Assembly: GCA_024398835.1 (NCBI GenBank)
Contig: JAKSIK010000010.1
Span: 1 to 64,000 of the forward strand
Source of the DNA: Fibrobacter sp.
GTDB taxonomy: Bacteria > Fibrobacterota > Fibrobacteria > Fibrobacterales > Fibrobacteraceae
DNA: 64,000 bases
Direction: 5' to 3'
A program made the position numbers and the translations under genes. Below, in pieces: positions 6,014 through 13,978 of the stretch. The notes under the pieces are model-generated. The model was not told the DNA's origin. It ran no database searches and saw nothing but the letters and a program-made list of their open reading frames with translations. The stretch's first letter is position 1, and each line of letters starts with the position of its first letter.

Positions 6014-7084
6014 ATGTTTCCAGATCTTGGTGAATTTCGTTTAGTCCAGAAAATCCTTGACGGCTCTGTCAAAATGAAGGAGCAGGGCCCGGCTTTCAGG
6101 AGCTGGCTCAATGCGGGGGATGATGCTGCCATTTTTGATGGTTGGCTCGCCACGAAGGACCTGTCTGTGGAAGGAACGCATTTCCGTATGGACTGGTCCT
6201 CGCCGGAACAGGCGGTGGAAAAGCACATCGTGTCCAACGTCTCGGATATTTCTGCAATGGGAGGCCGCCCGCGCCTCGCCTTGTTCGGGCTGTGTGTCAA
6301 CAAGAACTGGAGCGCAGACGTGCGGGAGCGCGTGACGCGCGCCGTAGCCGATGGATTTGCGAGGCGCGGCATTGCCCTGATTGGTGGCGATACCGTGGCC
6401 GCCGACAATGTCGGGATGTTCTCTACAACGCTCCTCGGCGTGCAGGCAGGTCCGAAGCCGTTCCTCCGGAGTGGAGCAAAACCCGGTGATTCCATCTATG
6501 TCGCAGGCACCCTCGGAAAGTCGGCGGCCGGCCTCTGGATATTGATGAACCATCCGGAACTTGCTGCTGAATATCCCGACTTGGTGGCCTACCACCTCTC
6601 GCCAAAGATTCATGAAGAGGCCGGTGCAGTTCTAGCCGAGATAGAGTTCGGCGCGGTACCTGCCGGAGTCGCGTTTCCCGATATAGAAGCCTGTGCGGTA
6701 CCTGCCGGCGCAGTATTGCCCGAAAATAGACGCATTGGCGCCTGCATGGACATCAGTGATGGTCTTTCCTCCGAGTTGAACCACTTGTCCATTTCCTCTC
6801 AAGTCAAAATGGTGGTGGAGGAGTCCGCGATTCCTGTTGACGAGGGCGTGAAAGCACTTTGTAGCCGTTTTGGGCTAAATCCGCTGGAATTTGCCCTGAA
6901 CGGGGGGGAGGAGTATGAACTTTTATTCACTTCTCCCGAAAAAAATGATATATTTCAAGGAAAGCAATCGCTGCTTGGGAATGTGTATAGGGTTGGTCAA
7001 GTCCAGGAAGGTTCTGGAGTCTTTATGCACAAAATCTCAGGGAGCGAAGAGAACATTTTAGCGCAGGCTTGGTCACATTTATGA
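6014..7084 (+). CDS. thiL: Thiamine-monophosphate kinase
   Basis: ThiL phosphorylates thiamine monophosphate with ATP to give the cofactor thiamine diphosphate. The start at 6014 gives MFPDLGEFRLVQKIL, matching the usual GEF(xL) opening. Conserved features are DDAA (about residue 35), VSNVSDISAMGGRP (about 75-88), GGDTV (about 125) and DISDGLSSEL (about 245). The protein is 356 residues, somewhat long, because three copies of a 14-residue repeat (AGAVLAEIEFGAVP and two relatives) lie before DISDGL. The stop overlaps an ATG of the following ATPase gene. The other thiamin genes of this window (thiM-thiE) are 16 kb away. Confidence 0.92.
   Translation: MFPDLGEFRLVQKILDGSVKMKEQGPAFRSWLNAGDDAAIFDGWLATKDLSVEGTHFRMDWSSPEQAVEKHIVSNVSDISAMGGRPRLALFGLCVNKNWSADVRERVTRAVADGFARRGIALIGGDTVAADNVGMFSTTLLGVQAGPKPFLRSGAKPGDSIYVAGTLGKSAAGLWILMNHPELAAEYPDLVAYHLSPKIHEEAGAVLAEIEFGAVPAGVAFPDIEACAVPAGAVLPENRRIGACMDISDGLSSELNHLSISSQVKMVVEESAIPVDEGVKALCSRFGLNPLEFALNGGEEYELLFTSPEKNDIFQGKQSLLGNVYRVGQVQEGSGVFMHKISGSEENILAQAWSHL
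6630..6740 (+). repeat. Three-copy 42-nt in-frame repeat inside thiL
   Basis: GCGGTACCTGCCGG occurs at 6653-6666 and 6695-6708, spaced by exactly 42 bases. A more diverged first unit precedes it. In protein the units read AGAVLAEIEFGAVP, AGVAFPDIEACAVP and AGAVLPENRRIGA. Confidence 0.7.
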
Positions 7085-9018
7085 TAGGTAAAGCGAAAAT
7101 GAATTTGGGTGAACTCCTGGTTAGGCAGGGGGTCATCGATGAAGATCAGCTCGCATGGGCGATGGACGAACACAAGCGTACGGGCATGGCCGTGGCGAGA
7201 ATTCTCGTTAAGCTCGGCATGGTTTCCAAGGATACGCTGACCAGCATTCTGGGTGTGCAGATGCAGTCTACCACCAAGATGCGTATTGGCGAAATGCTTC
7301 TTGCCCAGGGTTACATTACAAAGGAACAATTGGATGAGGCTCTGGAGAACCAGAAGGCCACAGGAAAGCGGCTGGGCCGCACACTGGTGGATTTGGGATT
7401 CATGCCGGAAGAGCGCCTCATCGAGATCCTCTCCCGCCAGTATGAAGTTCCCTATGTGAAGTTGGAAAATTTTGCCATTGATTCAGATGCCTACACCTAC
7501 ATTCCCGAAGACATGTGCAAAACCTATAAGGTAGTGCCGCTGTACATCTCCAAGACGGAAGATGAACGCCATGTGACCCGCTCTGCTTTGACTATTGCCA
7601 TGACGGATCCCACCAACATGCGTGTGATTCAGATTGTGAAGTTCAAGGTGAAGATGGAAGTGGATGTGGTCATGGCCGCCGAAGCCGACGTGATGAAGGC
7701 TATTGAGCGTATTTTTGCTGGCCACGGTCCTGCTGAAGAATCCCTTGCTGAATTGATTGGCGAGAATAAGGATGGGGAAGAACTGGAAACTGTGGAACGG
7801 GGGCAGGGTGGCAGTGCCGATGAACCGGAACTGACCGACGAAGAAGGCCGCGCGGTGGTGAAAATCGTGACGACCCTTATTCATGAAGCCATTGCACGCC
7901 ACGCATCTGATATTCACCTGGAACCTCAGGAAACCTTCCTGAAGCTCCGCTACCGTATTGATGGTGACCTCCAGGTCCAGTCTCCTATTCCGGCCCGTTT
8001 GATGCCGCAGATTCTTTCCCGTATCAAACTCCTTTCCAAGATGGATATTGCTGAAAAGCGTAGACCTTTGGATGGTCGTTTCACGGTGCGTTACAAGGGT
8101 TCGGAAGTTGACCTTCGTGTGTCTTCCTTCCCAATATCTCTCCGTAAGCGCGGTGTTTGCGAAAAGATTGTTATGCGTATTTTGGACCCGAACTCGGGTC
8201 AGTTCCCGCTGAAGGACATGGGCTTTGACCCTCGCGTGTTTAAGCAGTTTCTTGATGCAATTAACTTGCCCAATGGCATTATTCTGGTTACCGGTCCTAC
8301 GGGTTCCGGTAAATCTACGACCCTCTACGCTTCGATTCGTGAAATTCTGGATAGTACGATTAATATTTCTACCATGGAAGACCCTGTGGAATTGAATATC
8401 GACGGTGTCAACCAAGGTCAAATCAACAATGCGGCAGGCTTCACCTTCGCCGCAGGCATTCGCGCCTTGCTTCGTCAAGACCCGGATGTGATTATGATCG
8501 GTGAAATGCGTGACCAGGAGACGTCGTCCATGGCTATTGAAGCTGCTCTGACGGGTCACTTGGTCTTCAGTACCCTCCATACTAACGATGCTTCCGGTTC
8601 TTTCCCCCGTCTGTTGGAAATGGGCCTGGAACCCTTCCTTGTGTCTACGGCTATCAAGGGCATCCTGGCTCAACGCTTGGTGCGCCGCATTTGCAAGTAC
8701 TGTAAGGAACCGGTGGAAATTTCCCAGTCTCTCCGCGATGAATTGCACCTCGCTCCCGATATGCAGTTCTACCATGGCAGGGGTTGCGAGAAGTGCGATG
8801 GCTCGGGTTATAAGGGCCGTTGCGGTATTTACGAATTCCTGGTGCCGAACGAATCTGTCCGTAACCTGGTAATCAAGCGTGCCTCCGGCGACGAAATCAA
8901 ACGTTGCGCCATGAAGGAATGCTCCATGATTACGTTACGTATGGATGGTATCCAGAAGGCTTTGGATGGCCTCACCACCTTGGAACAGGCTGTGGGCGCT
9001 TCTGCATCTGACGACTAA
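7081..9018 (+). CDS. GspE/PilB-type secretion or pilus ATPase
   Basis: This hexameric ATPase drives assembly of a type II secretion pseudopilus or a type IV pilus. The start at 7081 overlaps the thiL stop (ATGA); a second candidate at 7099 has AGGTAAAG upstream. The N-terminus holds two MshEN-like repeats (NLGELLVRQGVI and RIGEMLLAQGYIT). Then come the Walker A GPTGSGKST (about residue 405), the Walker B and Asp box VIMIGEMRDQET, the His box STLHTND, and a zinc-binding CKYC...CEKC set near the C-terminus. At 645 residues it is full length. No other pilus or secretion gene is adjacent, so pilB and gspE cannot be told apart. Confidence 0.9.
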   Translation: MIGKAKMNLGELLVRQGVIDEDQLAWAMDEHKRTGMAVARILVKLGMVSKDTLTSILGVQMQSTTKMRIGEMLLAQGYITKEQLDEALENQKATGKRLGRTLVDLGFMPEERLIEILSRQYEVPYVKLENFAIDSDAYTYIPEDMCKTYKVVPLYISKTEDERHVTRSALTIAMTDPTNMRVIQIVKFKVKMEVDVVMAAEADVMKAIERIFAGHGPAEESLAELIGENKDGEELETVERGQGGSADEPELTDEEGRAVVKIVTTLIHEAIARHASDIHLEPQETFLKLRYRIDGDLQVQSPIPARLMPQILSRIKLLSKMDIAEKRRPLDGRFTVRYKGSEVDLRVSSFPISLRKRGVCEKIVMRILDPNSGQFPLKDMGFDPRVFKQFLDAINLPNGIILVTGPTGSGKSTTLYASIREILDSTINISTMEDPVELNIDGVNQGQINNAAGFTFAAGIRALLRQDPDVIMIGEMRDQETSSMAIEAALTGHLVFSTLHTNDASGSFPRLLEMGLEPFLVSTAIKGILAQRLVRRICKYCKEPVEISQSLRDELHLAPDMQFYHGRGCEKCDGSGYKGRCGIYEFLVPNESVRNLVIKRASGDEIKRCAMKECSMITLRMDGIQKALDGLTTLEQAVGASASDD

Positions 9019-9024
9019 TCCCGT

Positions 9025-11484
9025 TTAGTTCCACATCGTTTTTATAACAGTTGTGTCATGAGCGAACTCCATCATGATGGAGCCGCTTGTTGCTGTGTTC
9101 AGGTAAGGAATCTGGAGGGAATCCAGACGGTTGATGACCGGTTTGTGGGGGTGGCGAAACCGGTTTTTGCGGCCGCTGGAGATGATGGCTAGCCTCGGAC
9201 GTACGGCTTCCAGAAATTTGCGGCTGCTGGATGTTTTGCTGCCGTGGTGCCCCAGTTTTAGAATTTCACTTTTGAGGGGGATGTCCGTTTTGAGAATCTC
9301 TTTTTCGCCGGCGGTAGTAAGGTCGCCAGTGAGGAGCGCTTTGTGTCCAAGTCCTTCCGCTTGCAAGGTGATGCTGCCGGTATTCACTTCGCCACAGGTG
9401 GCGTTAGGTCCGTCGTAAGGATGTAACGCCTTCAATTTGAAGTGCATTTCCGACCATAGAAAACTGCGGCCAACGTCCCGAATGGGAATTTTACGGTCTG
9501 CGGCTACGCTGAGCACATCTTGCCAATCCTCTTTATCTTCGGTGCGGGCGCATGCGCTTATCCAGAGTTCATGAACGGGGAAACTTTTGAGAATGCTTTC
9601 GGCGCCTCCGAAGTGGTCAGCATCCGGGTGGGTGATGATGAGAGCGTCCAGCGCGATGATTCCGCTGTAGTGCAGGAAGGGGATGATGATGTCCTTGCCG
9701 GAATCGGTGCGGCTGTTGTCGCCTGCGTCGATGAGGAAGTTTTTGCCCGAGGGAGTGGTAATGAGGAAGGAATCCCCTTGCCCTACATCGATGGCGGTAA
9801 GGCTCCAGCGCGGGCTCAGAATTTTCGTGTAGCTCTCGTAGCAGAAAATGCCTGCGAAGAGGGCGAAGCAGATGAGGCTGTAAGTGCGTGCGATGGAGTT
9901 CTTTCGCACCACGGGGAAGAGGATGAACAGGCTTCCCAGCAGGAGAAGAATGGCTGGTCCGAAGGGGCCTACGGTTAGGGATGCTTCGGCGGAATCGGAC
10001 AGAAACCGTGTGAGGAGAGAGGCGAGTCGGAGGAAAAATCCTGCGGCGTAGCAGAAGTGCTCCCGCAAAAAATCCAGGGGCGAGAGAAGCGCAAAAAGTC
10101 CTGCCTGCATGCCCATGGAAATGGCGGGAACCACAACGATGTTCCCTAGCCACGCGAAAGGTGACAATGTTTTGAAGTGATGGATGAGGAACGGTGCGGT
10201 TGCAAGGGTTGCGCAGAGGGTGACGTAGGTGGGATTGAAAATGAAATTTTCTAGAAACTTCCAGATTTTAGTTTGTTTGAAACCGAATTCCAACTTTTGC
10301 AGAGGGTTGTGGGAACCTCCAATGAGAATGCCTGCTGTGGCGGCTACGGAAAGTTGAAATCCGGGATTCCATAATTCGCTGGGATTTGGAATGAGAATGA
10401 AGAGTAGCGCCACACCAAGGCTGTTTAAGGTGTTGGCGGGGCGTTGTAGCAGGGCTCCGATTTGGGGAACTGTCCACATCAACACGGCTCTGCGGACGGC
10501 TGGAGATCCTCCCGTGACGGGAATGTAGATGAACAGCAAAATGATGGCCACAATTCGCACAATGCGATGGGGAAGCCGTGTGGCTTTCAGAAATATCATG
10601 AGCATTCCTGCCAAAAGCACCACATGAAATCCACTGATGGCTAACACATGCACTAGCCCGGACCGCTGGAAATCGCTGCGAAGCGCTTCGGGAATGCCGC
10701 TCTTGTCGCCGGCCAGTAATCCTAATAGCAGCCCCGTCTCCGCCGGGTCCAAGAAATCCTCAAATCGGGATTTTATCCATTTGCGGAAGGCGTAAAAGCT
10801 CCTTTCGGGAATCCAGCTGCCGGCGTGAGCATCCCAGTGCAGAAGCTTGCCGTAGGCGGCGAGACCTTGGCTCTGAAGCCAGCCCGCAGTATTGAAGGCC
10901 CCTGGCACCGTGGGCGGTGTCACGGGGTACCAGCTGGCGGTATAGCATATCTTGTCCCCAGGTTCGGGCAGATTTGGCAAATCCCGCTTTTCTGTAAGCC
11001 GGACCCGATAGGCCTCCGGCGTGGTCTTTGCTGCGAAACTGCGGCTGTCATTGAAACTGCTGTCTTTTGCGGAAAGGCCGTCGCGGGCTTGCGTTGAGCG
11101 GATGATGAACGCGGTTCCGTTGGCCCGAGGTAAAACGGACTCCACTGTGCCGCAGGCTTCTGTTGGCGGCGCGGACGAACTTTGTGCGGTGAGGCTTTCG
11201 CCAGCGTTGCCTAACCTGTCCCCATCCAACCCATATAAAAAGTGACTTCCGCAGCCCACTAGAATTGCAAACAAAATCGCGACTTGGTCGCTTTTCGGGA
11301 AAAAGTGGATGGTCAGTGCGATGGGGAGGAGTAGGGCCAGGGCGTAGTTAGGGAAATCAAGGCTTGCGTAGGTGGCCATGAGGGCGAGGGCGCTGAGGAG
11401 TGCCGGTTTTCCGGTGAGGGGCTGCAGCAATTCTCTTAAAGATTGCTGGAAGTTTGTCCATTTTCTTGTTTTGCAGGATTTCAT
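9025..11484 (-). CDS. comEC: ComEC/Rec2 DNA-uptake channel protein
   Basis: ComEC is the inner-membrane channel through which single-stranded DNA enters during natural transformation. The 819-residue protein has N-terminal TM segments, an OB-like region, the competence domain with many TM helices (starting about residue 250 with LLLGLLAGDKSGIPE and HVLAISGFHVVLLAG), and a C-terminal metallo-beta-lactamase domain with IDVGQGDSFL, LIDAGD, THPDADHFGG (about 615) and LKLGHHGSKTS. The catalytic HxDH set is intact. Its stop is 6 bases from the stop of the convergent ATPase gene. Together with a PilB-type ATPase this hints at competence, but no comEA or pilin gene is visible. Confidence 0.93.
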   Translation of the reverse strand: MKSCKTRKWTNFQQSLRELLQPLTGKPALLSALALMATYASLDFPNYALALLLPIALTIHFFPKSDQVAILFAILVGCGSHFLYGLDGDRLGNAGESLTAQSSSAPPTEACGTVESVLPRANGTAFIIRSTQARDGLSAKDSSFNDSRSFAAKTTPEAYRVRLTEKRDLPNLPEPGDKICYTASWYPVTPPTVPGAFNTAGWLQSQGLAAYGKLLHWDAHAGSWIPERSFYAFRKWIKSRFEDFLDPAETGLLLGLLAGDKSGIPEALRSDFQRSGLVHVLAISGFHVVLLAGMLMIFLKATRLPHRIVRIVAIILLFIYIPVTGGSPAVRRAVLMWTVPQIGALLQRPANTLNSLGVALLFILIPNPSELWNPGFQLSVAATAGILIGGSHNPLQKLEFGFKQTKIWKFLENFIFNPTYVTLCATLATAPFLIHHFKTLSPFAWLGNIVVVPAISMGMQAGLFALLSPLDFLREHFCYAAGFFLRLASLLTRFLSDSAEASLTVGPFGPAILLLLGSLFILFPVVRKNSIARTYSLICFALFAGIFCYESYTKILSPRWSLTAIDVGQGDSFLITTPSGKNFLIDAGDNSRTDSGKDIIIPFLHYSGIIALDALIITHPDADHFGGAESILKSFPVHELWISACARTEDKEDWQDVLSVAADRKIPIRDVGRSFLWSEMHFKLKALHPYDGPNATCGEVNTGSITLQAEGLGHKALLTGDLTTAGEKEILKTDIPLKSEILKLGHHGSKTSSSRKFLEAVRPRLAIISSGRKNRFRHPHKPVINRLDSLQIPYLNTATSGSIMMEFAHDTTVIKTMWN

Positions 11485-11543
11485 TTTTTACCTTTAGAGT
11501 GTCATTACTTATAGACGCTTTTTTTAGGTGAAATTTGCCCCCT

Positions 11544-12854
11544 ATGGTGCATTTTTTTGAAAAATTTTTTGTGATGCTTGGAATGGTGCTTTTGGCGGCC
11601 TGCTCTGAGGAGTCTGATCCCGATGTGGTTCTCTATCCTGACGGGGATGGCCGTTTCATGCTTTACCCCAATGAGGGATTGACCAGCGATTCGGTGGATG
11701 CGAATTTGGCCCATGGCGTTTTGATGCGCGTGCATCCGAAGGCAAATTATGAACTCTCTTTTGAGGTGGATTCTACGGCGGATGAGCCTCAGTTGCAACT
11801 GTTCCGCTTGTGGCAAAATGAGCGGACGGGAGATTCCAAGTACGGCTTGTCCCAGGTTCGAGTTCTGGAACCCAAAATTGTTGGAAACCGCTATGTGTTT
11901 TCTTTCAACTGTGAAGAAAACGATGTTTCCTTGTGGATGACGAGTCTCGCGGAGGGTTCTGATTTTTATTCGGGCCATACACGGCATACGAAGTTGGTTG
12001 GCAAGGGAGGCTTCTCAGACCACCTTGCGTTAAATCTCATTCAGGTGGGGGATTACGATGCCTTTGCGGTGGGAGTCCTTCTGGATTCCCTCGCAGATGA
12101 AATTCTCCAGACCTTCCGTCGCTATTACAAGTCCGTAAACATTGATACCATCTATATTCGCTACGCCCACGAGCATCCTACTGTCGGTAAAAATTATCCG
12201 GCGGATGAGCCTTGGGTGGCAGGCAGATCTTCTGATGACATTTATTTGACGGAGCTGGGAGGTTGGCCAGAAAAAGCGTTGAATAATGCTCTAGATTTGG
12301 TGCTGGTGCAGCGCATCGCAAAAGATGGCGTGACGGGAATTAGTGGGCTTTTCAGCGCCAATTTGGGCGGCGGGGAAGGCAGCACCGTGGTTATCGCAAC
12401 TCATTTTGGGGAATCGTATTTTGAAAAGGCGAATTCGTCTTCGGATATTGCTATGACCGCAGTTCATGAGGCTGGACATTTCTTTGGCCTCCGACACACT
12501 ACGGCGACGGAATCAGACCTCATGGGAACGGAAGATTATTCCATCTATGAAGACGGCTTTGAGGATACGCCAAATTGCGCCGGGTCGGGCGTTGTGAATG
12601 CAAAGATTTTTGGCGCTGCTTCTACGGACATTGTTCCCGCGACAGGCTCGTACCCTCCGTCGCGCGGCCAAAATCTTCCGTCGCGCGGTTTATATCGGGT
12701 GCAGTTTACTGCCGATGGGTTCGGGCGTGCAGAAACGAAATGTCCCGACGTGGATAACATCATGTATCCCATTGTAGAGGATGTGACGGAGTGGAAGTTG
12801 AGCCCGCAACAGCTCGCCTTCCTGCGCAAAAACTTGATGCTCATTCCGCACTAA
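11544..12854 (+). CDS. Lipoprotein zinc metalloprotease
   Basis: The protein has 436 residues from the ATG at 11544 (a TTG at 11535 is possible). The N-terminus is a lipoprotein signal, VMLGMVLLAACSE, with the lipobox cysteine near residue 20. The zinc site AVHEAGHFFGLRH (HExxHxxGxxH), followed by the TESDLMGT Met-turn, marks a metzincin-type peptidase. Two cysteines in the C-terminal half (NCAGSG and KCPDVDN) could form a disulfide. It is transcribed away from comEC and lies 18 bases before a DUF4416 gene. Predicted location is the periplasmic face or cell surface; substrate unknown. Confidence 0.82.
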   Translation: MVHFFEKFFVMLGMVLLAACSEESDPDVVLYPDGDGRFMLYPNEGLTSDSVDANLAHGVLMRVHPKANYELSFEVDSTADEPQLQLFRLWQNERTGDSKYGLSQVRVLEPKIVGNRYVFSFNCEENDVSLWMTSLAEGSDFYSGHTRHTKLVGKGGFSDHLALNLIQVGDYDAFAVGVLLDSLADEILQTFRRYYKSVNIDTIYIRYAHEHPTVGKNYPADEPWVAGRSSDDIYLTELGGWPEKALNNALDLVLVQRIAKDGVTGISGLFSANLGGGEGSTVVIATHFGESYFEKANSSSDIAMTAVHEAGHFFGLRHTTATESDLMGTEDYSIYEDGFEDTPNCAGSGVVNAKIFGAASTDIVPATGSYPPSRGQNLPSRGLYRVQFTADGFGRAETKCPDVDNIMYPIVEDVTEWKLSPQQLAFLRKNLMLIPH

Positions 12855-12872
12855 TTTTCTAGTTTTCAAACT

Positions 12873-13403
12873 ATGGCAAAGAAACAGCAATTTTCTGAAG
12901 AAGCGCAACTCCTCGCTTTCATTTTGCAGCAAGGCCCGGAATGGAATACGGATGTCCTCGCTAAGCTGGAAGCGGTGTGGGGCCCCATCCGCTACAAGGG
13001 AAAGCTGTTCCCATTTGATAAAACGCCTTATTATGTACCCGAAATGGGGGAGAACCTCTATCGTGGCGTGCTCTCCTTCGAAAAGACCATCGCACCAGAA
13101 ACTATTGCTGTTGAAAAAGCCCGCAGCAATGCTCTAGAATTGGAACTTGCTGAATCCGCAAATCCCGATCACCGCAAGGTGAATGTGGATATCGGTTATA
13201 TGGATTTGGATAAAGTAGTGCTCCCCAGTTACAAGCGCGGACCTTTTAAGTTGTATGCAGGGGAAGGTGTTTGGTTGGATATGCTTCTGACTTATGCTAA
13301 AGGCGAATTCCACCCGACGGCATGGGCCTTCGAGGATTTCAAGCGAAACCCGTACCAGCACGACTTGCAACTCATCCGCGAGCGTTACAAAAAGAAGAAA
13401 TGA
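12873..13403 (+). CDS. DUF4416 family protein, divergent copy
   Basis: The protein has 176 residues. DUF4416 landmarks are present: a LFPFDKTPYYVPEMGENLYRG block, a FEKTIAPE segment, VNVDIGYMDLDKVVLPSYKRGP, and a late WAFEDFKRNPYQHDLQ corresponding to the WTYxDY segment. It is a diverged paralogue of the protein encoded at 32417. The family has no assigned biochemical function. A clear Shine-Dalgarno is lacking, so translation may be coupled to the protease gene 18 bases upstream. Confidence 0.72.
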   Translation: MAKKQQFSEEAQLLAFILQQGPEWNTDVLAKLEAVWGPIRYKGKLFPFDKTPYYVPEMGENLYRGVLSFEKTIAPETIAVEKARSNALELELAESANPDHRKVNVDIGYMDLDKVVLPSYKRGPFKLYAGEGVWLDMLLTYAKGEFHPTAWAFEDFKRNPYQHDLQLIRERYKKKK

Positions 13404-13410
13404 GGCTTTT

Positions 13411-13466
13411 GTCATTCCCGGCTTAGTCATTCTCGTCATTCCCGGCTTGACCGGGAATCTCGAAGA
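13411..13466. repeat. TCATTCCCGG/CCGGGAAT dispersed repeat, copy 1
   Basis: A truncated unit (GTCATTCCCGGCTTAG at 13411) is followed by a complete one (13432-13463) whose ATTCCCGG and CCGGGAAT arms enclose CTTGA. The complete unit recurs at 13930-13961 in the same orientation. Confidence 0.75.
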
Positions 13467-13509
13467 TTTTATTGGCTTTTCTTGCGATACTTTTTGTATT
13501 ATACATCGC

Positions 13510-13812
13510 ATGAATATGAATACTGCGATGCCATATGCCACTTATATCCTAGCAAATGCCTCAAATACCGTATTGTATGTGGGTGTGACGAATAACCTAC
13601 AACGAAGACTTATGGAACATAAATCGATGTCAAATCCAAATTGTTTCACGGCAAAATATAATGTAAATAAGCTTGTCTATTTTGAAGAATTTCAGTCAAT
13701 AAATGATGCCATTAGACGAGAAAAACAAATAAAACATTGGAATAGAATATGGAAGAATGCTCTTATTTGTAAAACAAATATTGATTGGAAGGATTTATCT
13801 GTAGAAAAATAA
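13510..13812 (+). CDS. GIY-YIG endonuclease domain protein
   Basis: This is a single-domain protein of 100 residues. YATYILANASNTVLYVGVT carries the GIY-YIG pattern (YIL...LYVGVT). NLQRRLMEHK supplies the conserved arginine and histidine, and FEEF a candidate metal-binding glutamate. It ends with REKQIKHWNRIWKNALI, typical of small stand-alone UPF0213/YhbQ-like members, which are predicted to cut or bind DNA. Upstream in-frame codons read through a dispersed repeat, so 13510 is the start. The gene is flanked by direct copies of the TCATTCCCGG repeat and by a tandem 25-base repeat. It is AT-rich compared with its neighbours, suggesting a mobile or recently acquired unit. Confidence 0.85.
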   Translation: MNMNTAMPYATYILANASNTVLYVGVTNNLQRRLMEHKSMSNPNCFTAKYNVNKLVYFEEFQSINDAIRREKQIKHWNRIWKNALICKTNIDWKDLSVEK

Positions 13813-13820
13813 ATTTTTAG

Positions 13821-13887
13821 ATCCTCGCTTTCGCGAGGATGACGTAAACAAGAATTCGCGAGGATGACGTAAACAAGAATTCGCGAA
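13821..13887. repeat. Palindrome plus perfect 25-bp tandem repeat
   Basis: ATCCTCGC-TTTC-GCGAGGAT (13821-13840) forms a hairpin. From 13831 the 25-base unit TCGCGAGGATGACGTAAACA+AGAAT is repeated perfectly at 13856-13880, and a third partial unit starts at 13881. Confidence 0.85.
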
Positions 13888-13929
13888 GAAGTCCCCCTCT
13901 TTTTAATCAGTCTTTCCCTACAAAGTATT

Positions 13930-13961
13930 CTCGTCATTCCCGGCTTGACCGGGAATCTCGA
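13930..13961. repeat. TCATTCCCGG/CCGGGAAT dispersed repeat, copy 2
   Basis: Identical to 13432-13463 over 32 bases and in direct orientation. The two copies enclose the GIY-YIG gene. Confidence 0.75.
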
Positions 13962-13978
13962 TGATGTTGAGAAACTCG

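Noticed and set aside
7483-8775. 430-codon open frame antisense to the secretion ATPase
   Set aside because: His/Asn-rich shadow of the GspE/PilB gene.
13821-13887. CRISPR array
   Set aside because: The 25-bp units are directly tandem with no spacers, and no cas gene is present.
13692-13937. Minus-strand 81-codon frame over the GIY-YIG gene's 3' end
   Set aside because: Half of it is translated repeat DNA.
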